A DNA stretch of 56,859 nucleotides from Campylobacter sp. MIT 99-7217 (GCF_006864365.1 NZ_QHLJ01000010.1:1-56859), one strand, 5' to 3'; numbered from the stretch's first letter, positions 46,360 to 55,717 are shown. Program-made: numbers and translations. The notes: generated from the sequence alone by a model not told the origin.

Positions 46360-47094
46360 ATGTGTAAAGATTGCGGTTGTTCCCTAAATTCGCATGAACA
46401 TTCTCACGAACACACACATGATCACCCTATCTTAAATGAAAGCAAAAGCGTTGAAGTGATCAGTAAAATTTTAAGTAAAAACGACGAGGAGGCTTGGCAC
46501 AATAAGGCTCATTTTGATGAAGCTGGCGTGCTTTGTATCAACCTCATGAGTTCACCAGGAAGTGGCAAAACCACGCTTTTAGAAAGCACCATAAAAGCCT
46601 TAAAAGATGAGTTTAAATTTGCGGTGATTGAGGGCGATTTAGAAACTGAAAATGACGCTTTAAGAGTGCAAAAAGCAGGTGCAAAAGCCTTTCAAATCAC
46701 CACAGGGCAAAGCTGTCATTTAGATGCTTTCATGGTGCATAAGGCTTTGCATCATTTGGATTTAAAGGATAGTGATTTTTTGTTTATTGAAAATGTGGGG
46801 AATTTGGTTTGTCCTGCAAGCTATGATTTGGGCGAGCATTTAAATGTCGTGCTACTTAGCGTAACAGAAGGCGATGATAAGCCGGCAAAATATCCTGTGA
46901 TGTTTAAAAAGGCTGATTTGGTGATCATTTCAAAGGCTGATTTAGCACCTTTGTTTGACTTTGATATACAAAAGGCTAAGGCTGAGTGCAAGAAGCTTAA
47001 TCCAAAAGCAGATTTTTTGGTTCTTGATGCAAAAAATGGCACAAATTTAAACACTTGGTTTGAGTATTTGAAGCTTAAAAAGGAGATGAATTAA
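46360..47094 (+). CDS. hypB: Hydrogenase nickel incorporation GTPase HypB
   Basis: 244 aa. The N-terminal nickel site CKDCGC at residues 2-7 is followed by a short His-rich stretch (HEHSHEHTHDH). The P-loop is SSPGSGKTTLLE, with EGDLETENDA and IISKADLAP (G4). It delivers nickel to [NiFe] hydrogenase with HypA. The start lies behind AGGAG, and the stop overlaps the hypC ATG (TAATG). Confidence 0.96.
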   Translation: MCKDCGCSLNSHEHSHEHTHDHPILNESKSVEVISKILSKNDEEAWHNKAHFDEAGVLCINLMSSPGSGKTTLLESTIKALKDEFKFAVIEGDLETENDALRVQKAGAKAFQITTGQSCHLDAFMVHKALHHLDLKDSDFLFIENVGNLVCPASYDLGEHLNVVLLSVTEGDDKPAKYPVMFKKADLVIISKADLAPLFDFDIQKAKAECKKLNPKADFLVLDAKNGTNLNTWFEYLKLKKEMN

Positions 47095-47375
47095 TGTGTC
47101 TTTCAATCCCTTCTAAAATTCTAGAAATTGATGAGTTTAACAATGCCTTAGTTGAAACCTTGGGCGTAAAAAGAAAAGTAAGCCTTGATCTTGTCCCAGA
47201 AGCTTGTGAAATAGGTGATTTTGTGCTTATACATGTAGGCGTTGCCATGGAAAAGATCGACAAAGATTTTGCCAAAGAAAGCATTAAAACTTACCAAGAA
47301 ATCGTTTCAAAAATGCAAAATGGCGAAATTTCAGCAGATGAAGGAGATCTAGGTCTTAATGAATTTCATCGATGA
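47094..47375 (+). CDS. hypC: Hydrogenase assembly chaperone HypC
   Basis: 93 aa. It starts with the essential MCLSIP; the Cys after the initiator Met binds the Fe(CN)2CO unit. FVLIHVGVAMEKID is the second conserved part. It works with HypD and the hydrogenase large subunit. It overlaps hypB by one base and hypD by 17. Confidence 0.96.
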   Translation: MCLSIPSKILEIDEFNNALVETLGVKRKVSLDLVPEACEIGDFVLIHVGVAMEKIDKDFAKESIKTYQEIVSKMQNGEISADEGDLGLNEFHR

Positions 47376-48450
47376 ATTTAGAGATAAAAATACGATTTTA
47401 GCCTTTAATGAACTGATCAAAAAAGAGCTTAAAGCACCCATAAATATCATGGAAATTTGCGGAGGGCATACGCATAGCATTATGAAATATGCCCTACCTA
47501 GCATTTTGCCAAAGGGTATAAATTTCGTGCATGGTCCAGGCTGTCCTGTGTGTGTCATGCCACGCAAGCGTATAGATATGGCGATCAAGCTTGCAGCCAT
47601 GCCAAACACCATTTTTTGCACGCTGGGCGATCTTTTAAGAGTTCCTGGAAGTAAATTTTCTTTGCTTGAGCTTCGTGCTAAGGGCTGTGATGTAAGGGCT
47701 TTGTATTCTCCACTAGAAGTGCTTAAAATCGCTGAGCAAAATCAAGATAAAAATATCATTTTCTTTGCCATAGGCTTTGAAACGACAACGCCAATGACAG
47801 CGTTACTTTTAGAAAAGGTCATCAATTTAGGGCTTGAAAATGTCTTTTTTCATATCAATCACATCACCGTTCCAGCTCCAATCCATGCTATTATGAATGA
47901 TGAAAATGTCAAAATCGACGCCTTTTTAGGTCCTTCTCATGTAAGCGTTATCACAGGCTGGGGGATTTACGAGGACATTGCTAGGCTTTATAAAACGCCC
48001 ATTGCTGTAAGTGGTTTTGAGCCTGTTGATATCATGCAAAGTGTTTTAAACATCGTGCGTCAAAAAAATGAGGGCAAATTTGAGGTTTTCAACCAGTATC
48101 AAAGAGCGGTAAGCAAGGAGGGAAATCTCAAAGCACAGGAGCTTGTAAAGTGTTATTTTGATGAATGTGATTTTGAATTTAGAGGGCTTGGCGAGATTAA
48201 AAAAAGTGGGCTTAGGCTAAAAGATGAGTTTGCAAGATATAACGCTGAGCTTAAATTTGACTGCGAAGTGGAAAGCAAAAACGAAAGCAAGGCTTGTATT
48301 TGCGGACAAATTTTAAGGGGTGTAGCAAAGCCTTATGATTGCAAGGTTTTTGGCAAGGCTTGCACTCCAAAAACGCCTATTGGAAGTTGCATGGTTTCAG
48401 GCGAGGGAGCTTGCGCGGCGTATTATAAATACTCAAAGGTAAATGAATGA
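47359..48450 (+). CDS. hypD: Hydrogenase formation protein HypD
   Basis: 363 aa. MEICGGHTHSI (about 31) and HGPGCPVCVMP (about 57) carry the essential Cys. GFETTTPMTA lies in the middle. The 4Fe-4S site is formed by C-terminal Cys residues in CICGQI, FGKACTPKTPIG and GSCMVSGEGACAAYY. It assembles the Fe(CN)2CO cofactor with HypC. The stop overlaps hypE (ATGA). Confidence 0.97.
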   Translation: MNFIDEFRDKNTILAFNELIKKELKAPINIMEICGGHTHSIMKYALPSILPKGINFVHGPGCPVCVMPRKRIDMAIKLAAMPNTIFCTLGDLLRVPGSKFSLLELRAKGCDVRALYSPLEVLKIAEQNQDKNIIFFAIGFETTTPMTALLLEKVINLGLENVFFHINHITVPAPIHAIMNDENVKIDAFLGPSHVSVITGWGIYEDIARLYKTPIAVSGFEPVDIMQSVLNIVRQKNEGKFEVFNQYQRAVSKEGNLKAQELVKCYFDECDFEFRGLGEIKKSGLRLKDEFARYNAELKFDCEVESKNESKACICGQILRGVAKPYDCKVFGKACTPKTPIGSCMVSGEGACAAYYKYSKVNE

Positions 48451-49433
48451 AAGAAATTAGCTTAGCTCATGGAGGCGGTGGCGAGGAAATGAATGAGCTT
48501 GTAAGCTTTATTTTTAAGCTTTTTGATAATGAAATTTTAAACCAGGCAAATGATAGTGCCTTGCTTGAAAACTTAGGCTCAAATTTAGCCATCAGCACGG
48601 ATAATTTCACCCTAAGTCCGCTTTTTTTGAACGAGGAAGTAAATATCGGAAAACTTTGCGTTTGTGGCTCGGTAAATGATGTTTTGATGGTCGGAGCAAA
48701 GCCTTTGTATCTTAGTTTAGGTCTTATTATCGAGGAGGGTTTAGAGTTTGCAAAGCTTGAGCAAATTTTAAAAAGCATTAAAAAAGAGTGTGATAAGGCA
48801 GGCGTCAAGGTAGTTTGTGGCGATACTAAGGTCGTTCCTAAGGGCAAGGGCGATTTGCTTTATATCAACACCACCTGCCTTGGCGAAGTGCTTTGCAAAA
48901 AAGAAACAAAAAACATAAAAGAAGGGCTTAGCCTCTTGCTTTCAGGCGATATTGGTAGGCATGGTGGGGCTGTTTTGGTGCAAAGAAATGAACTTGAGGC
49001 TGATATAAAAAGTGATTGCAAAAGCCTTACGGGAGAGGTTTTAGCCCTGCTTGAAGCAAAGATAAGGGTGGTTTGTATGCGTGATGCAACGCGTGGTGGG
49101 CTTAGTGCGGTTTTAAACGAATGGGCTAGGCAAAGTGGCTTTGATATCTTAGTTTATGAGGAAAAAATTGCCATTCAAGATGAAGTTATGGGGATTTGTG
49201 AGCTTTTTGGTTATGAAGCGTATGAGCTTGCAAATGAAGGTACTTTTGTGCTTTGCGTTGAAAAAGAAGATGAGCAAAAAGCCCTTGAAATTTTAAGAAA
49301 ATTTAACCCAAACGCAAATATAATCGGCGAGGTCTTAAAGGAAAAAAAAGCACGCGTCATCTTGCAAAATGCTTTTGGAGCAAAAAGATTTTTAGAAGCT
49401 CCAAAAGGCGAGCTTTTGCCTCGAATTTGCTAG
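48447..49433 (+). CDS. hypE: Carbamoyl dehydratase HypE
   Basis: 328 aa of the PurM/SelD fold. LAHGGGGEEMNEL at the start and AISTDNFT with VCGDTKVV are typical. The C-terminus ends LPRIC, the conserved PRxC tail whose Cys is carbamoylated by HypF and dehydrated to thiocyanate. HypF, its obligate partner, is not encoded here. Confidence 0.97.
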   Translation: MKEISLAHGGGGEEMNELVSFIFKLFDNEILNQANDSALLENLGSNLAISTDNFTLSPLFLNEEVNIGKLCVCGSVNDVLMVGAKPLYLSLGLIIEEGLEFAKLEQILKSIKKECDKAGVKVVCGDTKVVPKGKGDLLYINTTCLGEVLCKKETKNIKEGLSLLLSGDIGRHGGAVLVQRNELEADIKSDCKSLTGEVLALLEAKIRVVCMRDATRGGLSAVLNEWARQSGFDILVYEEKIAIQDEVMGICELFGYEAYELANEGTFVLCVEKEDEQKALEILRKFNPNANIIGEVLKEKKARVILQNAFGAKRFLEAPKGELLPRIC

Positions 49434-49441
49434 GATTTTAA

Positions 49442-49786
49442 ATGCACGAGCTTAGTATAGTAGAAGCCTTGATCACGCTTTGCGAGGAAAATGCCTTAAA
49501 CAACAATGCTAGAAGCGTGCAAGAAATTTATGTGAAAATTGGGCGTTTAAGTGGGGTTGAAACCGATCTTTTTCAAAGATGTTTTGAAACCTTTAAAGAA
49601 AATTCAAAGCTTTGCAAAAATTCTAAGCTTTTTTTAGAGCTTGCCCCGCTTGAAATTTTATGCCTTGATTGTGATAAAAAAAGCGTTTTAAAAGAAAATG
49701 TTTTCGAGTGCTCGCATTGTAAAAGCACGCATTATAAGATCGTTAGTGGCGAGGATTTAACGCTTATGCGTTTAGTTATGGATTAA
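49442..49786 (+). CDS. hypA: Hydrogenase nickel metallochaperone HypA
   Basis: 114 aa. The N-terminal nickel ligand motif MHELSIVEAL is intact. The zinc site is two CxxC pairs: CLDC and CSHC. It passes nickel to HypB and, in Helicobacter relatives, also serves urease. It is the last of the five hyp genes. A cupin gene starts 13 bases later. Confidence 0.95.
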   Translation: MHELSIVEALITLCEENALNNNARSVQEIYVKIGRLSGVETDLFQRCFETFKENSKLCKNSKLFLELAPLEILCLDCDKKSVLKENVFECSHCKSTHYKIVSGEDLTLMRLVMD

Positions 49787-49798
49787 AGGAGTTTAAAA

Positions 49799-50137
49799 AT
49801 GCAAGTTATTTCATGGAAAAATGAAAATTTCACACAAAAAGATATCAGTATAAATGTCTTAGCACAAAATCATTCCAGCAAGGAAATTCAAATCATTATG
49901 CCAAAAGATAGCATTATGAAAGAGCATATCGCCCCTTATGATATCAGTGTTCAGCTTTTACAAGGTGAGCTTGAATTTGTTGTAAAAGATGAGAAGTTTT
50001 TACTCAAAGAGCTTGATATGATTTGTCTTGAAGCAAAGATTCCGCATTCTTTAAAAGCACTTCAAGATAGCATAGTGCGTTTAAGTTTGGCAAAAAGCGA
50101 TGATGTTGCTAGGGTGAGCAAGGTTTTAAAGCTTTGA
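49799..50137 (+). CDS. Small cupin-domain protein
   Basis: 112 aa with a single cupin barrel: EIQIIMPKDSIMKEHIAPYDISVQLLQGELEF, then the second motif ICLEAKIPHSLKAL. Only one His per motif is clear, so the metal site may be incomplete. It starts behind AAAGGAG close to hypA and may belong to the hyp operon. Its function is unknown. It overlaps the convergent exonuclease gene by 12 bases. Confidence 0.8.
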   Translation: MQVISWKNENFTQKDISINVLAQNHSSKEIQIIMPKDSIMKEHIAPYDISVQLLQGELEFVVKDEKFLLKELDMICLEAKIPHSLKALQDSIVRLSLAKSDDVARVSKVLKL

Positions 50138-50914
50138 TTGTTGTGCTTGGGCAAGTTTTGATTTAAGTGTTGCACTTTTACTAAAGCCTATCAGTTCTTC
50201 TGTAGTTTTTATGTGTCTTGGCAGTTTTGAAAGGCAGTATTTTAAAATTTCACTTGCTGCTAGAGCATCGCTTAAGGCTCTGTGATGAGGGGTATTGATA
50301 TTTAAAATTTCTTTCAAGCTATCAAGTCCGTATCTTTCTGATAAGATGATTCTGCGAGCAAGCTCTATGGTGCAAAGCTTTTTGTTTAAAAGTATGCCAA
50401 AATCACAAGCACTTAAAGAGCTTGATATAAAATTATAGTCAAAATTTACATTATGAGCTACGAAAATACTATCTTTAAGGAAGATTCTAAATTCATTAAG
50501 CACGCTAGCAAGGCTTGGAGCGTTTTTTAGCATGGTGAGATTTATACCTGTAAGCTCTTCGATATTTGGCGGTATATCAGTAGCTTTTATAAGGCTTTGA
50601 AAGCGGGCGATCTCTTTTGAGTTTTGAATTTTAACAGCACCAATTTCTATGATCTGCCCACTTCTAATGCTTCCACTTGTTTCTATATCCACTACGCAAA
50701 AAATTTCTTCTTTGATCTTGGTTGTTCTTGTCTTTAAAGAAATTTCATTATTAGCATTAAGGAAAATTCCAAGTCCTAAAAGCTCCAACATATCAAGATC
50801 AAAATCCATAAATTCAAGTTCTTCGATCTTAGAAATTTCTTCTTTGAGCCAATTATAAGGCTTACTTTCTTTGCCAAGCTTAGCGATTAGCTCATCAATT
50901 TGTTGTCTGCTCAA
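50126..50914 (-). CDS. dnaQ: DnaQ-like DEDDh 3'-5' exonuclease
   Basis: 262 aa. The DEDDh residues are seen as CVVDIETSGS (Asp, Glu; about 72), HNVNFDYNF (Asp) and HRALSDALAA (His, Asp). Such domains act as the epsilon proofreading subunit of DNA polymerase III or as stand-alone exonucleases. The extra N-terminal 65 residues are of unknown function. The start is TTG 50914, sharing TTGA with the rpe stop codon. It is co-transcribed with rpe as in C. jejuni. Confidence 0.85.
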   Translation of the reverse strand: MSRQQIDELIAKLGKESKPYNWLKEEISKIEELEFMDFDLDMLELLGLGIFLNANNEISLKTRTTKIKEEIFCVVDIETSGSIRSGQIIEIGAVKIQNSKEIARFQSLIKATDIPPNIEELTGINLTMLKNAPSLASVLNEFRIFLKDSIFVAHNVNFDYNFISSSLSACDFGILLNKKLCTIELARRIILSERYGLDSLKEILNINTPHHRALSDALAASEILKYCLSKLPRHIKTTEELIGFSKSATLKSKLAQAQQSKL

Positions 50915-51558
50915 AATTCAAGCTTTAAAGATGAAATGGCTGTTTTATAGTCTTTTGAGGAAAAAATATAGCTTCCAGCTACTAAAATATCAGCTCCAGC
51001 TTCTTCTAAATTTGAAGCATTAAGTCCATTTACTCCCCCATCAACCTCGATAAAAACCTTTGCATTTTTTTTATCTATAAGCTCTCTTAATTCGCTAATT
51101 TTTTCATACACCAAGGGTAAAAACTCCTGTCCGCCAAAACCCGGATTCACGCTCATTAAAAGGACTAAATCCACATAATCAATCAAATGTTTCATCATAC
51201 TTATAGGTGTATGCGGATTAAGCACTATGCCAGCATTAACACCTTGTTTTTTAATGTGTTCGCAAAGTCTTATGGGGTGATTTTCTGCTTCTATATGAAA
51301 GCTGATAAATTTTGGCTTTAAGGGTAAAAACATATCAACAAAAGAGCTTACATTTTGAACCATCAAATGCACATCTAAAGGGGTATTTGAAATTTTTTGT
51401 ATGTTTTTTATGACACAAGGACCAAAGGTTAAATTTGGGACAAAATGTCCGTCCATAACATCAATATGAAGCAAATCAGCCCCAGCTTCGCACACAGCTT
51501 TTACATCTTCTTCAAGTTTTAAAAAATTTGCCGATAAAAGACTTGGTGCTACATACAT
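50911..51558 (-). CDS. rpe: Ribulose-phosphate 3-epimerase
   Basis: 215 aa from ATG 51558; the ATG at 51564 is too close to AAGG. It begins MYVAPSLLSANF. Metal and catalytic residues are in HIDVMDGHFVPN, HLMVQN and FIEVDGGVN, and the flexible loop is VNPGFGGQEF. It interconverts ribulose 5-phosphate and xylulose 5-phosphate. The stop overlaps the dnaQ-like TTG start. Confidence 0.96.
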   Translation of the reverse strand: MYVAPSLLSANFLKLEEDVKAVCEAGADLLHIDVMDGHFVPNLTFGPCVIKNIQKISNTPLDVHLMVQNVSSFVDMFLPLKPKFISFHIEAENHPIRLCEHIKKQGVNAGIVLNPHTPISMMKHLIDYVDLVLLMSVNPGFGGQEFLPLVYEKISELRELIDKKNAKVFIEVDGGVNGLNASNLEEAGADILVAGSYIFSSKDYKTAISSLKLEF

Positions 51559-51650
51559 TTTCATTACCTTAAAGTGATTAAAATTAGGAATTTTACACTT
51601 TAAAGTATAAAAAAAATATAAATATTTGAAATTTTTAAGTTTTTTTTTGT

Positions 51651-51656
51651 TAGAAT
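51651..51656 (+). promoter_or_regulatory. -10 box of rpmB
   Basis: TAGAAT in a GTTAGAATACGC context preceded by a T-run, 34 bases before the ATG. This is the usual Campylobacter layout for ribosomal protein genes. Confidence 0.55.
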
Positions 51657-51689
51657 ACGCTGAAAATTAATAAAATTTAAGGAAGAAAA

Positions 51690-51881
51690 ATGTCAAGAAC
51701 TTGTCAAATCACAGGAAAAAGACCAATGGTGGGCAACAATGTTTCTCATGCTAATAATAAAACAAAAAGACGCTTTTTGCCAAATTTAAGAACTATCCGT
51801 GTTTCTTTAGAAGATGGCACTACAAGAAAGATCAAGGTTGCAGCTTCTACTTTAAGAACTCTTAGAAAAAATTCTAAATAA
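51690..51881 (+). CDS. rpmB: 50S ribosomal protein L28
   Basis: 63 aa, basic. [23 protein letters not shown] is diagnostic of bL28, followed by [17 protein letters not shown]. The start lies behind AAGGAAGA. It is monocistronic, with its own promoter and a hairpin downstream. Confidence 0.97.
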   Translation: MSRTCQITGKRPMVGNNVSHANNKTKRRFLPNLRTIRVSLEDGTTRKIKVAASTLRTLRKNSK

Positions 51882-51887
51882 TTTTTA

Positions 51888-51906
51888 AGGGATTATTAAT
51901 TCCTTA
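51888..51906 (+). terminator. Possible terminator after rpmB
   Basis: AAGGGATT, loop ATT, AATTCCTT forms eight pairs including one G-U. An alternative pairing with the nearby AATCCCTT is also possible. A weak T-run follows. Confidence 0.45.
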
Positions 51907-51996
51907 AAATCCCTTTACACTTACTCTTAGACGATATTTTGTTTATTTTATATTAAATATTTCTTGTTTTTACTTGCAAAAATGTAACATTTTAGA

Positions 51997-52002
51997 TATA
52001 AT
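51997..52002 (+). promoter_or_regulatory. -10 box of the DUF465-chemoreceptor pair
   Basis: TATAAT in GATATAATCTC, 33 bases before the ATG at 52035. Confidence 0.5.
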
Positions 52003-52034
52003 CTCTCACAATAACAAGTTTAAAAGGAGCTTTT

Positions 52035-52250
52035 ATGTGGCATGAGTATAGAGAGTTGATGACCGAACTTAAGGGTAAAGATGGAAGATTTGATAGTTTG
52101 TTTGAAAAACACAATGAACTTGATGATAAGATCAAAGACGCTGAAGAGGGAAGAATTTTTTTAGATAGCATGGAAATTTCACAGCTGAAGAAAGAAAAAT
52201 TGCGTATCAAAGAAGAATTAGGCGTGTATTTGGCAAATTATAAAAAATAG
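52035..52250 (+). CDS. Small DUF465 (YdcH-like) protein
   Basis: 71 aa, almost wholly helical and charged. The pattern FDSLFEKHNELDDKIKDAE and LKKEKLRIKEEL matches the DUF465/YdcH antiparallel helical hairpin. Function unknown. It lies 14 bases before the chemoreceptor gene with a good SD for each, the same order as in C. jejuni. Confidence 0.85.
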   Translation: MWHEYRELMTELKGKDGRFDSLFEKHNELDDKIKDAEEGRIFLDSMEISQLKKEKLRIKEELGVYLANYKK

Positions 52251-52264
52251 CATAAAGGATAAGA

Positions 52265-53491
52265 ATGTTTGGTTTAGGTAAAAATTCTGCAAGTTCAGCA
52301 AATAATACATCTGCAGAAATTCAAAAACTCCAAGCTCAGATTCAGCAGCTTAGGATAGAAAATTCTCAGCTAAAAGAACAACTTGAAGCCTCAAATAAAA
52401 ATGGAGCTGAAGATACTTTACACAATAAATTACTTAGTGTCATGCTTTCGGGTGCTTTGGAAGGTATAGCTGTTGTGCAAGGAGATATGCTTGCAAATGT
52501 CAATAAGGCTGAGGTAATCTCAACTTCTTCTAATTCATCTTTAGAGGTTATGGAAAATCTTGATGAGATTACAAATTCCATAAATGATTCTTTGGGAAAT
52601 ATCATAGAATCTACTAATAAATCACGCGATACAGCTGGGACACTGCACAGAAGCGTTGATGAGATCACTAATGTTATTAATTTAATTAAAGATGTTTCTG
52701 ATCAGACTAATCTTTTAGCCTTAAATGCTGCTATTGAAGCTGCCCGTGCAGGGGAGCATGGACGAGGATTTGCTGTTGTTGCCGATGAGGTTCGAAAGCT
52801 TGCTGAAAAAACTCAAAAAGCAACAGCTGAGGTTGAAATGAATATCAATTTGCTTAAGCAAAATGCAAATGAAATGTTTGCTCAAAGCGAACAGGTAGAA
52901 AAAGTTTCAATGGATTCAAATGATCATATTATGCAGTTTTCTGACAAGTTTCGTCAGCTTAAAGATCAAGCAGCAGAAAATAATATCAATGCGACAAATA
53001 TTGTTTCAGAAGCCTTTGTGTCCTTGGTAAAACTTGATCATGTTATTTTTAAACTCAATGGCTATAAAGAAATTTTTGCCCATTCAGGCAATAAACTTAG
53101 TGATCATTTTTCTTGCAGACTTGGTAAATGGGTTGTAGGAGATGGTAAGGCTCGTTTTGGTCATAATGTTATGTTTCCACAGATCAATGAGCCACACGCA
53201 AGAGTTCATGAGTGCATAAATAGTGCTATTGAACTTGCTAAGCAAGATGCTCTTGCTCATGCAGATGCGATTATTGAAAAATGTACCTATGCTGAGCAAG
53301 GTTCTGTTAAACTCTTTGGGATATTTAAGGATATGATTGAAATTGCTCAAAAAGAAACAAGTGGCAATATTAGATCTAGCAAGGTAGAAGCAAATAAAGC
53401 ACCGCAAAAAGATGAAAAAGTAGAAGAAAAAGCTCCACAAGAAACAGATTCTACTTCTGTGCAAGATCCTCAAGAAGAAGAAAAGAAATGA
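52265..53491 (+). CDS. Soluble methyl-accepting chemoreceptor with CZB zinc-sensing domain
   Basis: 408 aa without membrane segments. A Gln/Glu-rich coiled coil (residues 15-45) is followed by the MCP signalling domain with the hairpin tip [25 protein letters not shown] (about 155-180). A chemoreceptor zinc-binding (CZB) domain lies at about 275-345: [25 protein letters not shown] and PHARVHECI hold the Cys and His ligands. CZB domains sense zinc or hypochlorite. The tail (about 370-408) is acidic and disordered. Confidence 0.92.
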   Translation: MFGLGKNSASSANNTSAEIQKLQAQIQQLRIENSQLKEQLEASNKNGAEDTLHNKLLSVMLSGALEGIAVVQGDMLANVNKAEVISTSSNSSLEVMENLDEITNSINDSLGNIIESTNKSRDTAGTLHRSVDEITNVINLIKDVSDQTNLLALNAAIEAARAGEHGRGFAVVADEVRKLAEKTQKATAEVEMNINLLKQNANEMFAQSEQVEKVSMDSNDHIMQFSDKFRQLKDQAAENNINATNIVSEAFVSLVKLDHVIFKLNGYKEIFAHSGNKLSDHFSCRLGKWVVGDGKARFGHNVMFPQINEPHARVHECINSAIELAKQDALAHADAIIEKCTYAEQGSVKLFGIFKDMIEIAQKETSGNIRSSKVEANKAPQKDEKVEEKAPQETDSTSVQDPQEEEKK

Positions 53492-54085
53492 TCAAAGCCC
53501 ATATTTTTGGGCTTTAAATTTCATAAACCATAGGTAAGAAAAGTCAAGTGTTGTTGATCGAATGATTTTTTCTTTAAAATTTTCAAATTCATGAACTTTT
53601 ACAAAAACACTTTCTATCTCCTCATCATCTATTCCACCTCCTTTGCTTATCTTATCATCTTCATCTATCTCGGCAAAATACAGGCTTTGCTTACTCGTGC
53701 CAGAGCCAAAACCAGAGTAAAAATCAGAAATTTTTTCTATAGACTTTGGCATATATCCAAGCTCTTCAACGCATTCTTCCTTAGCTATATCTTCAAGACT
53801 TAAATTTTTATCCACAAGACCAGAACAAAGTTCTATGCTATATCCAAGCTCATTTTTATCAAGCTTTATATTGTTTCTTTTTTGATAATCATACAAAGGA
53901 ATTCGAAACTGACGCACAAAAACGAAGCTTTGTTTAGTTTTGTGATATAAAAGTATAGCTACGCTATCCATAGATTCAATGAAATCCCAAGTGTATTCTT
54001 TGCCGTTTTTTTCGTATTTGTAGTGTTTTAGCTTTATAAATTTAGAGCTTGTAAATTTTTCCTCTCTTAATGTTTTTAAGTCCAT
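53492..54085 (-). CDS. Nudix hydrolase (ADP-ribose/NDP-sugar pyrophosphatase type)
   Basis: 197 aa. The Nudix box reads GLVDKNLSLEDIAKEECVEELGY (written here in two parts: GLVDKNLSLED and IAKEECVEELGY). It keeps the Glu residues for metal, but the usual Arg before the first Glu is replaced by Glu. FVRQFRIPLYD and ELCSGLVDK are typical of ADP-ribose pyrophosphatases. SDFYSGFGSGTSKQSLYFAE follows the box. The gene converges on the chemoreceptor gene with no space between the stop codons. Confidence 0.88.
   Translation of the reverse strand: MDLKTLREEKFTSSKFIKLKHYKYEKNGKEYTWDFIESMDSVAILLYHKTKQSFVFVRQFRIPLYDYQKRNNIKLDKNELGYSIELCSGLVDKNLSLEDIAKEECVEELGYMPKSIEKISDFYSGFGSGTSKQSLYFAEIDEDDKISKGGGIDDEEIESVFVKVHEFENFKEKIIRSTTLDFSYLWFMKFKAQKYGL
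53494..53519 (+). terminator. Terminator of the chemoreceptor gene, within the Nudix gene's 3' end
   Basis: AAAGCCCA (53494-53501), loop TATTTT, TGGGCTTT (53508-53515): a perfect 8-bp stem starting three bases after the stop codon. The same bases encode the last residues (FKAQKYGL) of the convergent Nudix protein. Confidence 0.6.
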
Positions 54086-54128
54086 ATTTTACCTTTTTAT
54101 TTAATTTGAGTTTTTAAATTAATTTAAC

Positions 54129-55528
54129 TTACATTACCCTAAATTCATTAGGATGATCAAGTGCGTAGCGAAATTTTGTCATATCCACCTTTTTATCCCA
54201 TATGCTTACTATCACGCAAGCAACAGCATTTCCGCAAAGATTTCCAACGCTTCTCATTTCGCTTAAAAATTTATCAATACCCAAAATCGCAGCCACAGTT
54301 ACAGCAGGTATGATGCTTGTTCCATCAGCACTTGTAAGAGCTGAAAGTGTCCCAGCCAAAACGATAAATCCACTTCCGGTAACACCAACAGCACCCTTTG
54401 ATGAAATCATTAAAATAACAATCAGCGTGATTGTTTGTTCCAAGCTTATAGGTATGTCAAAGGCTTGAGCAAGGAAAATAACTGCTAAGCTTAGATAAAT
54501 ATTTGTCGCATCAAGATTAAAACTATATCCTGTTGGGATGATAAGACCCACACTTGCTTTTTGAATGCCTGCTTTTTCAAGCTTTCTCATAAGTGGTGCG
54601 AGTGCGGTTTCACTGCTTGAAGTAGCAAAGACGACTAAAACCTCTCTGTAAATAAAACGCATAAATTTAAAAATGTTTATCTTTGCTACCGCACAAACCG
54701 AACCTAATATAATAAAAATAAAAGCAAGAACGGCTAAAGCCATAGTGATTAAAAGCATAGCCATACCACCTATAGAAGCAAAACCAAATTTAGCTATCAA
54801 AAACGCCATAGCTCCAAAGGTCGCAAGTGGGCTATACCAAATGAGTATGGTTAAGACCTTAAAGAAAGTTTCTTGCATACTTTCAAAATAATGAAGTGCT
54901 TTTTCTTTGAAACTTGGTTTCATAAAAGAGATTAAAATCGCTAAAGCTAAAGCCATAACTAAAACTTGCAAGGTTTTGCCCTCAACAAAAGGACTTATAG
55001 GGTCGTGTGGAATGGCACTGATTAGGATATGATAAATTTCTGCACCAGCTGTTTGCGGAACTGAACTTGCCTTTTCTATATAGCCTGAAACGCTGGCACT
55101 ATCAAGGTTAGCTGCGTTTAAATGCATATTGGCTCCCGGCTGTAAAAGTTCTCCAAATAAAACGCCAATAATTAAAGCAAAAGTGCTTATTACTTCAAAA
55201 TAAATCAAGGTCTTAAGCCTAAACTCCCTAAAGTTTTAAGATCCTCTAAACGAATAATACCTGTGATGATGGTTAAAAAGATAATAGGACCCATAAGAAG
55301 CTTCAAGCCCTTGATAAAAGGATCTATGGTGTATTTTTTAGAGGCTACGGAAAAATCATGAAAAAACTGAACCACCGAAGAGCTTGAATTTGGATCATAA
55401 AAACTTCCAATAGAACCAAAAATAATCCCCAAAAATAGCCCAATAAAAACCCAAAATACAAGACTTTTTCCAAGCTTTCTTGCTATAGGATTCTTATAGG
55501 TATAAACATCTGCTGTATTCATAAACAA
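54129..55528 (-). pseudogene. DctA/GltP-type sodium:dicarboxylate symporter, frameshifted
   Basis: Two adjoining frames make one DAACS carrier. The first (55205-55528) ends DLKTLGSLGLRP, and the second (54129-55208) resumes with LIYFEVISTFALIIG. The expected join is GLKTLIYFE, which needs one more A in the AA run at about 55213-55216. Later motifs are intact: SSSETALAPLMRKLEKAG, PTGYSFNLDATNIY and SSKGAVGVTGSGF, all core transport residues. The second part could restart at TTG within TTGA, but half a carrier would not work. It is either a recent mutation or a sequencing error. Confidence 0.8.
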
Positions 55529-55717
55529 GACCTTTTAAATTTTTGTGTTTATTGTATTGTAACTTTTTGTAAATTAAATTTTCTTTTATTTTTGAAAAAT
55601 GTTTTTAAATTTATTGTAAATTTTTACTTTTTTACACTCTTAAAAACTCATATAGTATGATTTAAGTAAGTTTTGATATAATTTTGCTTTAAAATTGATG
55701 AGTAAAGGAATAATGCT
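55529..55717 (+). promoter_or_regulatory. Divergent promoter region, symporter and YihY gene
   Basis: 189 bases, very AT-rich. A TATAAT (55677-55682, in GATATAATTTTG) lies 36 bases before the GTG start at 55718. No gene or further structure was seen. Confidence 0.45.
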
